Of a DNA stretch of 42,500 bases, positions 16,549 through 25,196 are shown piece by piece. Each line of letters begins with the position of its first letter. Position 1 is the stretch's first letter. The DNA comes from Neobacillus niacini (lineage in GTDB: Bacteria; Bacillota; Bacilli; Bacillales; Cytobacillaceae). Position numbers and translations under genes: made by a program. Below the pieces are notes generated by a model. That model was given only the letters and a program-made list of their open reading frames with translations. It was not told the origin of the DNA and made no database searches. The stretch lies in the NCBI RefSeq assembly GCF_030817595.1, contig NZ_JAUSZN010000003.1, positions 1 through 42,500 on the forward strand, in the 5' to 3' direction.

Positions 16549-17730
16549 TTGAAGTATTTACTGTTTCTAGCTGCAATCGTTATCATCTTTTTGTTAGCCT
16601 ATATCGTAAGTAACAATAAGAAAAGGATTAAGGTTAAACCGCTTGTCACTATGCTTGTACTGCAGCTCGTTTTTGCTTTTTTGCTGCTTAATACTGAGGT
16701 TGGATTTGTCATTATTACAGCTGTCTCTACATTGTTTGACCATCTTTTAAGCTACGCAGCAGAGGGAATTAACTTTGTATTTGGAGGAATGGCGAATGAA
16801 GGTGCTGGACCATTTTTCTTAAATGTACTGCTGCCAATCGTGTTTATTTCTGTGTTAATCGGGATTGCTCAGCATATTAGAATCCTTCCAATTATCATAC
16901 GCTATCTTGGAATTGTATTAAGTAAGGTAAATGGTTTAGGTAAATTGGAATCCTATAATGCTGTTGCATCTGCAGTTTTCGGTCAATCTGAGGTATTTAT
17001 CTCGGTAAAAAAACAGCTTCCTTATATACCCCAGCACCGCCTTTATACTTTATGTACGTCCGCGATGTCAACGGTATCTGCCTCAATATTAGGGGCATAT
17101 ATGACGATGATCGATCCGAAATATGTGATTACCGCATTGGTATTAAACTTATTTGGCGGATTTATGATTGCAAATGTTATTAATCCCTATGAAGTTACAG
17201 CGGAGGAAGACATAATTGATATTCAAGAAGGAGAAAAACAAACATTCTTCGAAGTCCTTGGAGAATATATTATGGATGGGTTCAAGGTGGCTATTATTGT
17301 GGGAGCCATGCTAATCGGTTTTGTTGCTTTAATTAGCATGATTAACCATATATTTGAAGCCATTTTCGGCATTAGCTTCCAGATGGTTTTAGGTTATATC
17401 TTCGCACCGCTTGCGTTTATCGTTGGAATTCCACAAGTCGATATGGTTGAAGCCGGTACGATTATGGCAACCAAATTATTATCAAATGAATTTGTGGCGA
17501 TGATGGATTTAGCAAAGATTTCAGACTCTCTATCAAGTCGCACCGTTGGCATTATATCAGTGTTTCTTGTATCGTTTGCAAACTTCTCCTCGATTGGAAT
17601 TATTACGGGTGCAGTTAAGGGTCTTAATGAGGCGAAGGGAAATCAAGTAGCAAAGTTTGGATTAAAATTACTATATGGAGCAACACTCGTAAGCTTATTA
17701 ACAGCGGCAATAACGAGCATTATGCTTTAA
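16549..17730 (+). CDS. Concentrative nucleoside transporter (NupC/NupG family)
   Basis: Cation-coupled uptake of nucleosides at the cytoplasmic membrane. The 393 residues contain about ten hydrophobic segments and family features: the gate-domain stretch GLGKLESYNAVASAVFGQSE (126-145), the following YTLCTSAMSTVSAS, and the second half with SFANFSSIGIITG near 345. The start is TTG 16549, with AGGAGAGG upstream. The promoter at 16419 with its internal palindrome suggests repressor control. It resembles B. subtilis NupG (YutK) more than NupC, but I am not sure of the orthology. Confidence 0.92.
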   Translation: MKYLLFLAAIVIIFLLAYIVSNNKKRIKVKPLVTMLVLQLVFAFLLLNTEVGFVIITAVSTLFDHLLSYAAEGINFVFGGMANEGAGPFFLNVLLPIVFISVLIGIAQHIRILPIIIRYLGIVLSKVNGLGKLESYNAVASAVFGQSEVFISVKKQLPYIPQHRLYTLCTSAMSTVSASILGAYMTMIDPKYVITALVLNLFGGFMIANVINPYEVTAEEDIIDIQEGEKQTFFEVLGEYIMDGFKVAIIVGAMLIGFVALISMINHIFEAIFGISFQMVLGYIFAPLAFIVGIPQVDMVEAGTIMATKLLSNEFVAMMDLAKISDSLSSRTVGIISVFLVSFANFSSIGIITGAVKGLNEAKGNQVAKFGLKLLYGATLVSLLTAAITSIML

Positions 17731-17771
17731 AAATAAGGCTGCCTGGAGTTTACTCCAAGCAGCCTTATTTT
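17731..17771. terminator. Bidirectional terminator
   Basis: A long stem (AAATAAGGCTGC with GCAGCCTTATTT) has A-rich and T-rich flanks on both strands. It lies between the convergent nucleoside transporter and glutamate transporter genes. Confidence 0.88.
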
Positions 17772-17790
17772 ATGGCTCTTTTCTCAATAT

Positions 17791-19068
17791 TTATTGAATA
17801 GCAGGCTTTGCTTGCTTTACTTCATTTATATATTTCTTAGCTTTTTCTGTATCATATTGCTTTTCCCATTTTGACATGACAACCGCAGCAAGTGAATTTC
17901 CAACGACATTTACCACCGTTCGTGCCATATCTAAAATACGATCGATACCAGCAATAAACGCCAAGCCTTCAAGCGGTATTCCAACCGTTCCCAAGGTAGC
18001 TAATAAAACAACGAACGATACACCAGGAACCCCGGCAATCCCTTTTGACGTTACCATTAGTACAAGCATAAGCGATAGTTGCTGGCTAAGGGAAAGATCA
18101 ATGCCGTACATTTGCGCGATAAAAATCGCTGCTAATGCTTGATAAAGGGTAGACCCGTCTAGGTTAAATGAATACCCTGTCGGAATCACGAAGGCTGTGA
18201 TGGCCTTAGGGCAGCCAAAGCGCTCCATTTTTTCCATTACTTTAGGGAGAACTGCTTCAGAGCTTGCTGTTGAATAAGCAAGAATTAATTCATCTTTAAG
18301 AATACGGAATAGGTTAAAAATATTAACACCGACTAGCTTAGCAACAAATCCTAATACGACTAGAATAAAGAAGACCATCGCTCCGTATACCGTAAAAATT
18401 AATTTGCTTAAAGGAATTAATGACGAAACCCCAAAGGTGGAAACCGTTACACCGATAAGAGCAAAAACACCGAAGGGTGCAAATTTCATGATTTGATTTG
18501 TCACATAAAACATGGCTTCAGCTGTTCCTTGGAAAAAGGCTAACACTGGTTTTCCCTTCTCACCAATAGCTGCAACCCCTAGGCCAAAGAAGACAGAAAA
18601 GAAAATAATTGCAAGCATATCTCCTTTTACGAGTGATTCAAATAAATTTTGAGGGACAATATTAACAAATGTATCTGCGAAGCTGTGGGTTTCCACTTGT
18701 TCTGTTGTAGAAACATAGCCGCCAATATCCTTCTTGCTCAAGTGTTCCATATCAATGCCAGTACCAGGATGAAATAGGTTGGCTGCACCTAATCCGATAA
18801 TAATTGCAATGGTAGTAATAATTTCAAAATAAAGAATCGTTTTACCGCCTAAAGACCCAAGCTTTTTAATATCGCCTACACTAGCAACCCCAACAATTAG
18901 AGAAGAAACTACGATTGGGATGACAATCATTTTTATTAAGCGGATAAAGATGGTACCAATTGGTTGTAAATATGTTTGCACCTCAGGGTTTCCGTAAAAA
19001 ATCGCACCTACAGCAATCCCGAGGATTAATCCGACTAAAATTTGCCACGCTAAACCAAACTTTTTCAA
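17791..19068 (-). CDS. gltT: Proton/sodium-glutamate symporter (DAACS family)
   Basis: Imports glutamate or aspartate with cations. The 425 residues have the family fold: eight membrane helices plus two re-entrant loops. HP1 is marked by YSTASSEAVLPKVME (about 272-286), the core by PTGYSFNLDGSTLYQ (about 301-315), and HP2 by SKGIAGVPGVSFVV (about 345-358). The start is TTG 19068 with AAAGGA 7 bases upstream. GltT and GltP cannot be separated safely by eye; the N-terminus favours GltT. It has its own transcript, because a terminator lies between it and the dedA-like gene upstream. Confidence 0.93.
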   Translation of the reverse strand: MKKFGLAWQILVGLILGIAVGAIFYGNPEVQTYLQPIGTIFIRLIKMIVIPIVVSSLIVGVASVGDIKKLGSLGGKTILYFEIITTIAIIIGLGAANLFHPGTGIDMEHLSKKDIGGYVSTTEQVETHSFADTFVNIVPQNLFESLVKGDMLAIIFFSVFFGLGVAAIGEKGKPVLAFFQGTAEAMFYVTNQIMKFAPFGVFALIGVTVSTFGVSSLIPLSKLIFTVYGAMVFFILVVLGFVAKLVGVNIFNLFRILKDELILAYSTASSEAVLPKVMEKMERFGCPKAITAFVIPTGYSFNLDGSTLYQALAAIFIAQMYGIDLSLSQQLSLMLVLMVTSKGIAGVPGVSFVVLLATLGTVGIPLEGLAFIAGIDRILDMARTVVNVVGNSLAAVVMSKWEKQYDTEKAKKYINEVKQAKPAIQ

Positions 19069-19173
19069 AGTATCAATCCTTTCGACTTAAATCTATTGTT
19101 TCCGACAAAAAAACATGTATCTTGTCTATTTTATTTTCTAACCTGTTTAATTGTCAAATAAAGCTTTGATGAC

Positions 19174-19209
19174 AAAAAAACAACCACTGTAATCAATCAG
19201 TAGTTGTTT
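19174..19209 (-). terminator. Terminator after the DedA-family gene
   Basis: On the minus strand an 11-bp imperfect stem (AACAACTACTG with CAGTGGTTGTT) is followed by a T run. Confidence 0.85.
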
Positions 19210-19789
19210 TCTTTGTTTTCTTTATTAAGAAATAAATGACACCAAGAATAACGGCTCCGATAATAATAGGCATCGTATACTGCGCAGCATATTCTTTAAT
19301 ATGCGACCAATTTTCCCCTAACGCATGTCCTAAATAAAGGAATAGGATGGTCCAAGGAATAACGGCTGCTACCGTATAAAGAGTAAATTTTGTCGCAGAC
19401 ATTTTAGCAATCCCAGCAGGAATGGATATCGCATGTCGGACAACTGGAATAAATCGCGCGAAGAAAATGACGCCGACTCCATATTTCCGAAACCATTGTT
19501 CAGATAGGTCAATTTGCTTCTTTTTAATAAAAACATACTTACCGTATTTTTCTAGGAATGGACGTCCACCGTAATAACCAGCCCAATAGAGAAATAACTG
19601 TGCCAGGGTTCCACCAATTGTTCCTGCAATGACCGCGCCAGGATATCCGAGGATCCCCTCAGAAATCATATAACCGCCATACCCTAAGACTATTTCGCTT
19701 GGAATAACTTCTATCATTAACCCTAGTGCAATTCCGAAGTATCCTAACTCTGATAAGAACTCTAAAACAGAGAAAATAAATTCTTTCAT
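19193..19789 (-). CDS. DedA/SNARE-associated family membrane protein
   Basis: A 198-residue polytopic membrane protein. Family signatures: an early acidic E-x-x-P-S-E (MIEVIPSEIVLGYGG, 25-39) and the conserved FARFIPVVRHAISIPAG near 110-126, whose Arg residues are essential in E. coli DedA. Some members (B. subtilis UptA) recycle undecaprenyl phosphate across the membrane, which would suit this envelope-rich region, but paralogues differ and I cannot assign this one. AAGGTGG precedes ATG 19789. The terminator sequence overlaps the last codons. Confidence 0.9.
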   Translation of the reverse strand: MKEFIFSVLEFLSELGYFGIALGLMIEVIPSEIVLGYGGYMISEGILGYPGAVIAGTIGGTLAQLFLYWAGYYGGRPFLEKYGKYVFIKKKQIDLSEQWFRKYGVGVIFFARFIPVVRHAISIPAGIAKMSATKFTLYTVAAVIPWTILFLYLGHALGENWSHIKEYAAQYTMPIIIGAVILGVIYFLIKKTKKTTTD

Positions 19790-19857
19790 AGTCCACCTTC
19801 ACTTTTGTAAATGTTTTTTGCTTTTTTAAGTTTATAACAGATTCATAAATAAAGGAA

Positions 19858-20103
19858 TGGCTGTGTTAAAATTGTCCGTTGATTTGCGCTCCACTAAGGA
19901 AAGCTTCTTCGGATAATCACCGCAGGGACAGGCGATCTTTGCCTGTCACGAGGCACTTCGCTTTCCGCGGGCGGTCCGGGGAGCCTCCTCGGCGCTGAAG
20001 CGCCTGTGGGGTCTCCCCAGCCCCGTCCTCCCGCAGGAGTCTTCGTGCCTTCCGCTCCAATCAACTCAGTGGGAAAAACCATAAATTTTCCTTAACACAG
20101 CCA
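19858..20103. mobile_element. GC-rich MITE-like element with 12-bp inverted ends
   Basis: TGGCTGTGTTAA (19858-19869) is repeated inverted as TTAACACAGCCA (20092-20103). Inside, a second inverted pair (GTTGATT near 19879, AATCAAC near 20059) encloses a strongly GC-rich core, unlike the AT-rich surroundings. The core holds several hairpins, for example GACAGGC/GCCTGTC and GGCGC/GCGCC. No transposase is encoded; the open frame inside is a by-product of high GC. I recall similar GC-rich intergenic copies in many Bacillus genomes. No clear target duplication is seen. Confidence 0.7.
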
Positions 20104-20110
20104 AACAAAT

Positions 20111-20133
20111 AAAAACAGCGGAATATGCCGCTG
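20111..20133 (-). terminator. Terminator after the RodA/FtsW-family gene
   Basis: CAGCGGCATATTCCGCTG on the minus strand forms a stem followed by TTTTTATTTG. Confidence 0.88.
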
Positions 20134-20141
20134 CTCTTCAT

Positions 20142-21323
20142 TTAGCTGCTTAAGGATCTTGAAGATGAGAACATGTAGTTACGATGATGGAAGCGAATGC
20201 TGTAGACGATTCCCATTGCAAACATATTACCCATTAATGAACTTCCGCCGTAGCTAATAAATGGTAAAGGAATCCCTGTAATCGGGAGCACCTGGATGGT
20301 CATGCCGACATTTTGGAATACATGGAAAGTGAGCATAGAGATAATGCCAGTACACACATATGTATTAAACGGATCGTTCGTATCCAATGCCGTTTTAATT
20401 AAGTGATAAATTAATAGAAAGAACAGTCCGATAACGATACTGCCGCCTACAAACCCATATTCCTCTCCAATCACACTAAATATAAAATCTGTGTGTCCTT
20501 CAGGAATATACACTTCTCGATTGCCAAAACCTTTTCCAGTTATCAGTCCAGACCCAATGGCACTTAATGATTTCAACAGATGATAGCCTGAGCTGCTTGA
20601 ATGATTAAACGGGTCTAGCCATGCATAAATTCGATTAAATTTGTATTCTTGTACATGTAAATATTTTTCAAGTATGTCAGGTCTTTGGACGACCAAATAA
20701 ATAATGAAAACAGCTAATGAAGCACCGGTACTAAAGATAGGTAAAATAATCTTCCATGTGATCCCCGATACTAAAATGAATCCTACCAATATCGACAAAA
20801 GGACAAGAGAAGTGCCTAAATCATTTTGCTTCATAATAAAGATGATTGGCACAAAAGTAGTGATTACTAACTTAAGCAATAACCAAAAATCTCTTTTAAA
20901 TGTTTTTTCAAGATATTTCTCTTGATGCTGAGTTGCGACAGTGCTAAGTGCTAAAATCAGAAAGGTTTTAACAAATTCTGATGGTTGAATCGAACCGAGA
21001 GGTGTAATAAACCAGCTTTTGGCACCATTTCTAATGGGAGCGATGCTTTCAGGGGCAGCAAGGATACCAATGAGTAACATAAGTCCAAATCCATACAAAT
21101 ACCAGGAAAGCCGCCTATACTGAATACTGTCAAAAAGAATGGTAATGGAAATGATCGCTGCGCCAACCACATACCAGAAAGTTTGTTTGACTAAGAAATT
21201 TTCATCGTACTGACCAGATGTTTGTGCACTATAAATTCCTAAGCAACTAACGAGAAAAAATAGAAACAATATTAATGTTAACGTCCAATCAAAGCGATCC
21301 ACTTTTTTTGTGAGTTTGTCCAT
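20142..21323 (-). CDS. SEDS-family glycosyltransferase (RodA/FtsW/SpoVE)
   Basis: Polymerises peptidoglycan glycan strands from lipid II together with a class B penicillin-binding protein. The 393 residues have about ten membrane helices. Conserved SEDS stretches are present: GSIQPSEFVK near 114-123, MKQNDLGTSL near 163-172 with the catalytic Asp, GEEYGFVGG near 285-293 and the terminal GIPLPFISYGGSSL near 355-368. It looks closer to RodA than to FtsW, but bacilli carry several paralogues and I leave the symbol empty. ATG 21323 is preferred over GTG 21332. It has its own terminator. Confidence 0.9.
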   Translation of the reverse strand: MDKLTKKVDRFDWTLTLILFLFFLVSCLGIYSAQTSGQYDENFLVKQTFWYVVGAAIISITILFDSIQYRRLSWYLYGFGLMLLIGILAAPESIAPIRNGAKSWFITPLGSIQPSEFVKTFLILALSTVATQHQEKYLEKTFKRDFWLLLKLVITTFVPIIFIMKQNDLGTSLVLLSILVGFILVSGITWKIILPIFSTGASLAVFIIYLVVQRPDILEKYLHVQEYKFNRIYAWLDPFNHSSSSGYHLLKSLSAIGSGLITGKGFGNREVYIPEGHTDFIFSVIGEEYGFVGGSIVIGLFFLLIYHLIKTALDTNDPFNTYVCTGIISMLTFHVFQNVGMTIQVLPITGIPLPFISYGGSSLMGNMFAMGIVYSIRFHHRNYMFSSSRSLSS

Positions 21324-21450
21324 ATGCCACACCCAATTTTTCTATTTATATAGTGATATGCTAACAAAGAAAAGATTTGGTAACAATATATTTAGGAAAT
21401 TTATTACAAGAGCTTTACTATTATGACGATTCTTCAAAAGAATATGTTTC

Positions 21451-21482
21451 AAAAAATAAAACACGGCCTAATGGACCGTGTT
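21451..21482 (-). terminator. Terminator after mgtE
   Basis: On the minus strand AACACGGTCC pairs with GGCCGTGTT and is followed by TTATTTTTTG. It overlaps the last bases of mgtE. Confidence 0.85.
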
Positions 21483-22839
21483 ACATGAGATAGTTAAGGA
21501 ACATCGTTGCAATTCCAAAGTAAGTGAGTAATGAAAAAATATCATTAATCGTCGTAATTAACGGACCAGATGCCACGGCTGGATCAATATTTAATCGAAA
21601 TAAAATCAAGGGGATAATTGTACCTGCAAGGGTGCCAATAACGAGCGTAAAGAAAAGTGAAACACCAACTACCGCACCTAAGATAAAGCTTCCTTGCCAT
21701 ACATAAGCAATGATCGATATTAGGATGGCACAGGTAATCCCGATTGTCACACCGACACCCAATTCACGGGTAATTAAACGTAGGATGACTCCTTTTTCAA
21801 TATCATGAGTAATAAGTCCTCTTACAACAACAGCTAGTGATTGAGTACCGGTGTTACCGGTCATTCCTGCAATCATTGGCATAAAAAAGGCTATGGCGAC
21901 TACCTGCTCCAATGTATTTTCAAAGCTTGAGATAATGCTGCCAGATATGAGCCCTATAAATAAAAGCAAAATCAGCCATGGAAGCCTCCTTGCAGCTGCA
22001 ACAAATGTCTTTGTATCAAAGTCAATCGATTTCCCAGAAGCTGATAATTTTTCTATATCCTCATTTGCTTCTTTAATAACGACGTCAATAATATCATCGA
22101 CGGTTACAATACCGACAAGCATCTTACTCTCATCCACTACGGGAATCGCTAGAAAGTCGTATCGTTCCGTCATTCGTGCCACTACCTCTTGGTCCGTGGT
22201 GACAGAAACTGAAATGACCCGTTCATACATAATATTATTTATTTTTTCATCAATATCTGCCAACAGTAAATCGCGATAAGAAACAACACCAACCAGCTTT
22301 CTCTGTTCATCGACGACATATAGGTAATTAATAGATTCAGCAAACTCAGCAAACGTTTTTAACTTTTCGACTGCTTCTCTAACGGTATAGTAACTTCGAA
22401 TCCAAACAAAGCGATTGGTCATCAATCTTCCTGCTGTTTCAGGAGGGTAATTCATGATATCGGTAACGGCTTTAGACTCTTCCACCTTCATACCGGAGAG
22501 CAGTGACTCTTTTTTCTCTGGTGACAGTTCATCTAAGAGAAGGGCCAAATCATCGTTGTCCATTAAATCGAGGACCTTGCTGGACTTCTCAATTCCAAGC
22601 TTATTTAACACCTCAAGTTGTTCTTCTTTTTCAAGTTCCTGCATCAGGTCAGCAAGGACTTCATTGTTTAAAAATAAAAGAAAACGGAGTTTATGCTTTT
22701 CTGGCAAATCTTCATATATTTTTGCTGTATCATAGGGCTGCAATTCTTCGAGGATCGTTATAAAGTCAGTCTTTTTGTTTTCTTTCAACAATTTAATAAT
22801 ATGGAGAGTTATTTCGTCTTGCGTCATATCTTTAATCAT
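21481..22839 (-). CDS. mgtE: Magnesium transporter MgtE
   Basis: Mg2+-gated Mg2+ channel. The 452 residues comprise the N domain of helical repeats (about 1-130), a tandem CBS pair (about 135-260; DIMNYPPETAGRLMT, then VVSYRDLLLAD and GIVTVDDIIDV) and five C-terminal membrane helices with the pore motif MIAGMTGNTGTQSLAVVVRG near 325-344. ATG 22839 is chosen because AAGGAG lies 10 bases upstream; GTG 22848 would abut it. In B. subtilis mgtE has an M-box riboswitch; I found no M-box motif in the 300 bases upstream here. Confidence 0.95.
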   Translation of the reverse strand: MIKDMTQDEITLHIIKLLKENKKTDFITILEELQPYDTAKIYEDLPEKHKLRFLLFLNNEVLADLMQELEKEEQLEVLNKLGIEKSSKVLDLMDNDDLALLLDELSPEKKESLLSGMKVEESKAVTDIMNYPPETAGRLMTNRFVWIRSYYTVREAVEKLKTFAEFAESINYLYVVDEQRKLVGVVSYRDLLLADIDEKINNIMYERVISVSVTTDQEVVARMTERYDFLAIPVVDESKMLVGIVTVDDIIDVVIKEANEDIEKLSASGKSIDFDTKTFVAAARRLPWLILLLFIGLISGSIISSFENTLEQVVAIAFFMPMIAGMTGNTGTQSLAVVVRGLITHDIEKGVILRLITRELGVGVTIGITCAILISIIAYVWQGSFILGAVVGVSLFFTLVIGTLAGTIIPLILFRLNIDPAVASGPLITTINDIFSLLTYFGIATMFLNYLM

Positions 22840-23146
22840 GTGCTGCACGCTCCTTCCTAACGGTGCGTTTTAATCTCTCTATACATGTATGTAAAAAATG
22901 ATTTGTTGATAATCCTGCAGTTAATACTAGTATCGAGTTTAAAACTAGTATGTGTTATTCACATGGTAATCAAGCTAACTGTTTCAAAAGTATCACAAAT
23001 ATCTTTTGAATTGTAAAAGAATTGAAATAAGCTATTTGGACTATTAATGATAAAATAGTGGAAGATTGGTTAATAATGGTTAGCACCTAAATGAGTACTT
23101 TTTCTCATTATCATAGATTTTATTTTCCTGATCGGAGGAGTTTGCT
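22840..23146. promoter_or_regulatory. Divergent intergenic region with paired ACTAGTAT boxes
   Basis: The region lies between divergent mgtE and the 258-aa gene. It contains two copies of ACTAGTAT (22926-22933 and 22944-22951), each centred on the palindrome ACTAGT and 18 bases apart. AATGAG/CTCATT forms a small hairpin near 23092-23110. No riboswitch or small gene is evident. Confidence 0.4.
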
Positions 23147-23923
23147 TTGAAAAAGCATCATCAAGACATACAGGATCTCGTCTATGTCCACTTAAATCAA
23201 AATGATCAGTATGTACTATCTTACGGTATTGAATTTGCCGAATTTGCTGCTGCTTTTTCGGGAACAATGAATCATTTGTTGTTATTAAAACATCACTTTG
23301 AAGACGGTGATTTTAATATGCATACTCTGCTTGAATATTGTCCGGACGAGAGAATCAATAAGCTTGCTGCTGATGATATATATGGCTACGGTGATTTTTG
23401 CTGGATTGACTTTGTTGAAGAAGAAGGATTAAATGAACTAACAGGACAGGAAATCGCGGAATTATTATATTTGGGACACCAAAAGCAGCATTTAAAACTG
23501 CCGTTTTATAATAAGCTTGGAAACCGTTTTGTTTATTTGGCGCACGATGATGGATTCTTTAATAAAGTATATTATCGAAGTTTTAAGGACTTTTTTCATC
23601 TTTTAAGTTATGCACTTTCCATTAAATTGGGAGAATTAAAACTAGAAAAGACACTTTTAGGGCTAAGAAAGAAACGTACATATCCACCTATTAATAAGGA
23701 AATTCTCCTATCCTTAACGCCTTTTATAAAAGAAGGTATCTGTATTTCTTTACGGGATGTCGATCATCAGCGCAACAAGCTGGAAATCCCAATTTGGGTA
23801 ATAGGTGATTTTGCCTCAATGGATGATATGTACGAGGAATATCAACAAATCTCAAGCGAGAACTGTCATGCCAAAATCATCTTTGATAAAAAAACAAAAG
23901 AATGGAAGCTTACCGTTATTTAA
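23147..23923 (+). CDS. Conserved-looking protein of unknown function (258 aa)
   Basis: I do not recognise a characterised family. The 258-residue product is soluble in appearance: no signal peptide and no clear membrane helix. It is rich in His, aromatic and acidic residues, for example the early HHQDIQDLVYVHLNQNDQY and a middle DDIYGYGDFCWIDFVEEE (about 76-93). The ending, VIGDFASMDDMYEEY to IIFDKKTKEWKLTVI, looks like a small alpha/beta domain. The start is TTG 23147 with CGGAGGAG 7 bases upstream, and a clear terminator follows, so it is expressed as a single gene. I have a faint memory of relatives carrying a transporter label; the lack of membrane segments argues against that. Confidence 0.8.
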   Translation: MKKHHQDIQDLVYVHLNQNDQYVLSYGIEFAEFAAAFSGTMNHLLLLKHHFEDGDFNMHTLLEYCPDERINKLAADDIYGYGDFCWIDFVEEEGLNELTGQEIAELLYLGHQKQHLKLPFYNKLGNRFVYLAHDDGFFNKVYYRSFKDFFHLLSYALSIKLGELKLEKTLLGLRKKRTYPPINKEILLSLTPFIKEGICISLRDVDHQRNKLEIPIWVIGDFASMDDMYEEYQQISSENCHAKIIFDKKTKEWKLTVI

Positions 23924-23953
23924 TCTCTCCATTTCTCTGGAGAGATTTTCTTT
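23922..23953 (+). terminator. Terminator after the 258-aa gene
   Basis: A perfect 9-bp stem (AATCTCTCC with GGAGAGATT), followed by TTTCTTT. Confidence 0.85.
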
Positions 23954-24050
23954 ATGTTAGTGTAATCGGTAGTTTTTAGCCAAGCTGTAGGTTTCATAAA
24001 ATAATAAAAGTGATAAAATAAAATCGTGAATGCGAAAATGGAGGTTTAGT

Positions 24051-25133
24051 ATGAAAACAAAAATTGGTTTATTATACGGCGGTAAATCCGCTGAACATAA
24101 AGTATCGTTACAAACAGCACTTGCGGTCATTAAGGCGCTCGATCTTGAAAAATTTGAAATTCATCCGATTTACATAAATGTAGAAGGTCAGTGGATAAAG
24201 GGACCACAGCTAACTGCTCCAGCAGAAAATGTCCAGGCACTAGAATTTTCAAATGAAAACCAGTTATCGCCTTTATCATTGGCACCAACTCTTTTCAGCA
24301 ATAGTGAAAAACAAAATAACGAACCATTAGACGTTATTTTCCCACTGCTCCATGGACCAAATGGCGAGGATGGGACGGTTCAAGGATTATTGGAATTGTT
24401 AAACCTGCCATATGTCGGCAATGGTGTATTGGCTTCCGCTGCGGGTATGGATAAAGTTATGATGAAAAATGTGTTTGCACAAGCTGGCCTCGCGCAAGTA
24501 AATTATGTAGCCTTCATTCGAACGGAATGGGAAAAGGCAAGAGAGTCGGTTTATGCAAAAGTAGAAGAGCAACTAGGCTACCCTTGTTTTGTAAAGCCGG
24601 CAAACTTAGGCTCAAGTGTTGGAATTAGTAAATGTACAAATAGAACGGAATTAGAAGCAGCCTTTATAGAAGCATTTCAATTTGACCGAAAAGTAATCAT
24701 AGAAGAAGGTGTTACCGCCCGTGAAATCGAAGTAGGTATCCTTGGAAACGATGAGCCAAAGTGTTCGATTGCAGGTGAAATTGTTCCGAAGAAGGATTTT
24801 TATGATTATAAAGCGAAATATGAAGATGGTGATACCGCTTTAATCATACCTGCGGATGTGACCGAAGAAGAGTATCTACAAATTAAAGAGATGGCAATTC
24901 AGGCTTTTAAAGCGTTAGATTGCTCAGGTCTTGTACGTGCAGATTTCTTCTTAACTAAGGACGGTAAGGCCTTAATTAATGAAGTAAATACAATGCCGGG
25001 CTTCACGCCATTTAGCATGTTCCCGCTGTTATGGAAGCATACAGGTGTTGAGTACCCACAATTAATTGAAACATTGGTAGACCTTGCAAAAGAACGCCAT
25101 GCCGAGAAGCAAAATATTAAATATACCTTCTAG
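24051..25133 (+). CDS. ddl: D-alanine--D-alanine ligase
   Basis: Joins two D-Ala with ATP for peptidoglycan precursors. The 360 residues carry the family marks: [13 protein letters not shown] at 6-18, the [12 protein letters not shown] loop near 104-115, [16 protein letters not shown] in the ATP-grasp domain, and [16 protein letters not shown] near the end. ATG 24051 has TGGAGG 7 bases before it; an upstream in-frame ATG at 24030 has none. murF follows 63 bases later, and alr, which supplies the D-Ala, is in the same window at 34889. Confidence 0.97.
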   Translation: MKTKIGLLYGGKSAEHKVSLQTALAVIKALDLEKFEIHPIYINVEGQWIKGPQLTAPAENVQALEFSNENQLSPLSLAPTLFSNSEKQNNEPLDVIFPLLHGPNGEDGTVQGLLELLNLPYVGNGVLASAAGMDKVMMKNVFAQAGLAQVNYVAFIRTEWEKARESVYAKVEEQLGYPCFVKPANLGSSVGISKCTNRTELEAAFIEAFQFDRKVIIEEGVTAREIEVGILGNDEPKCSIAGEIVPKKDFYDYKAKYEDGDTALIIPADVTEEEYLQIKEMAIQAFKALDCSGLVRADFFLTKDGKALINEVNTMPGFTPFSMFPLLWKHTGVEYPQLIETLVDLAKERHAEKQNIKYTF

Positions 25134-25141
25134 ATTACAAT

Positions 25142-25166
25142 GACACGGCTGGGTGCCGTGTCTTTA
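25142..25166 (+). terminator. Possible terminator/attenuator between ddl and murF
   Basis: GACACGGC pairs perfectly with GCCGTGTC around a 5-base loop. The tail is short (TTTATTA), so it may only reduce murF expression. Confidence 0.55.
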
Positions 25167-25196
25167 TTAAAATTCCCAACCAACTGGAGGATTGAC

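Noticed and set aside
19894..20082. Minus-strand frame in the GC-rich element
   Set aside because: Pro/Arg/Gly-rich composition of a GC-rich repeat, no ribosome binding site, no family resemblance.
22849..23146. M-box riboswitch upstream of mgtE
   Set aside because: I looked for the conserved GTTAGGTGAGGC-type segment on the minus strand and did not find it. A model search could still overturn this.
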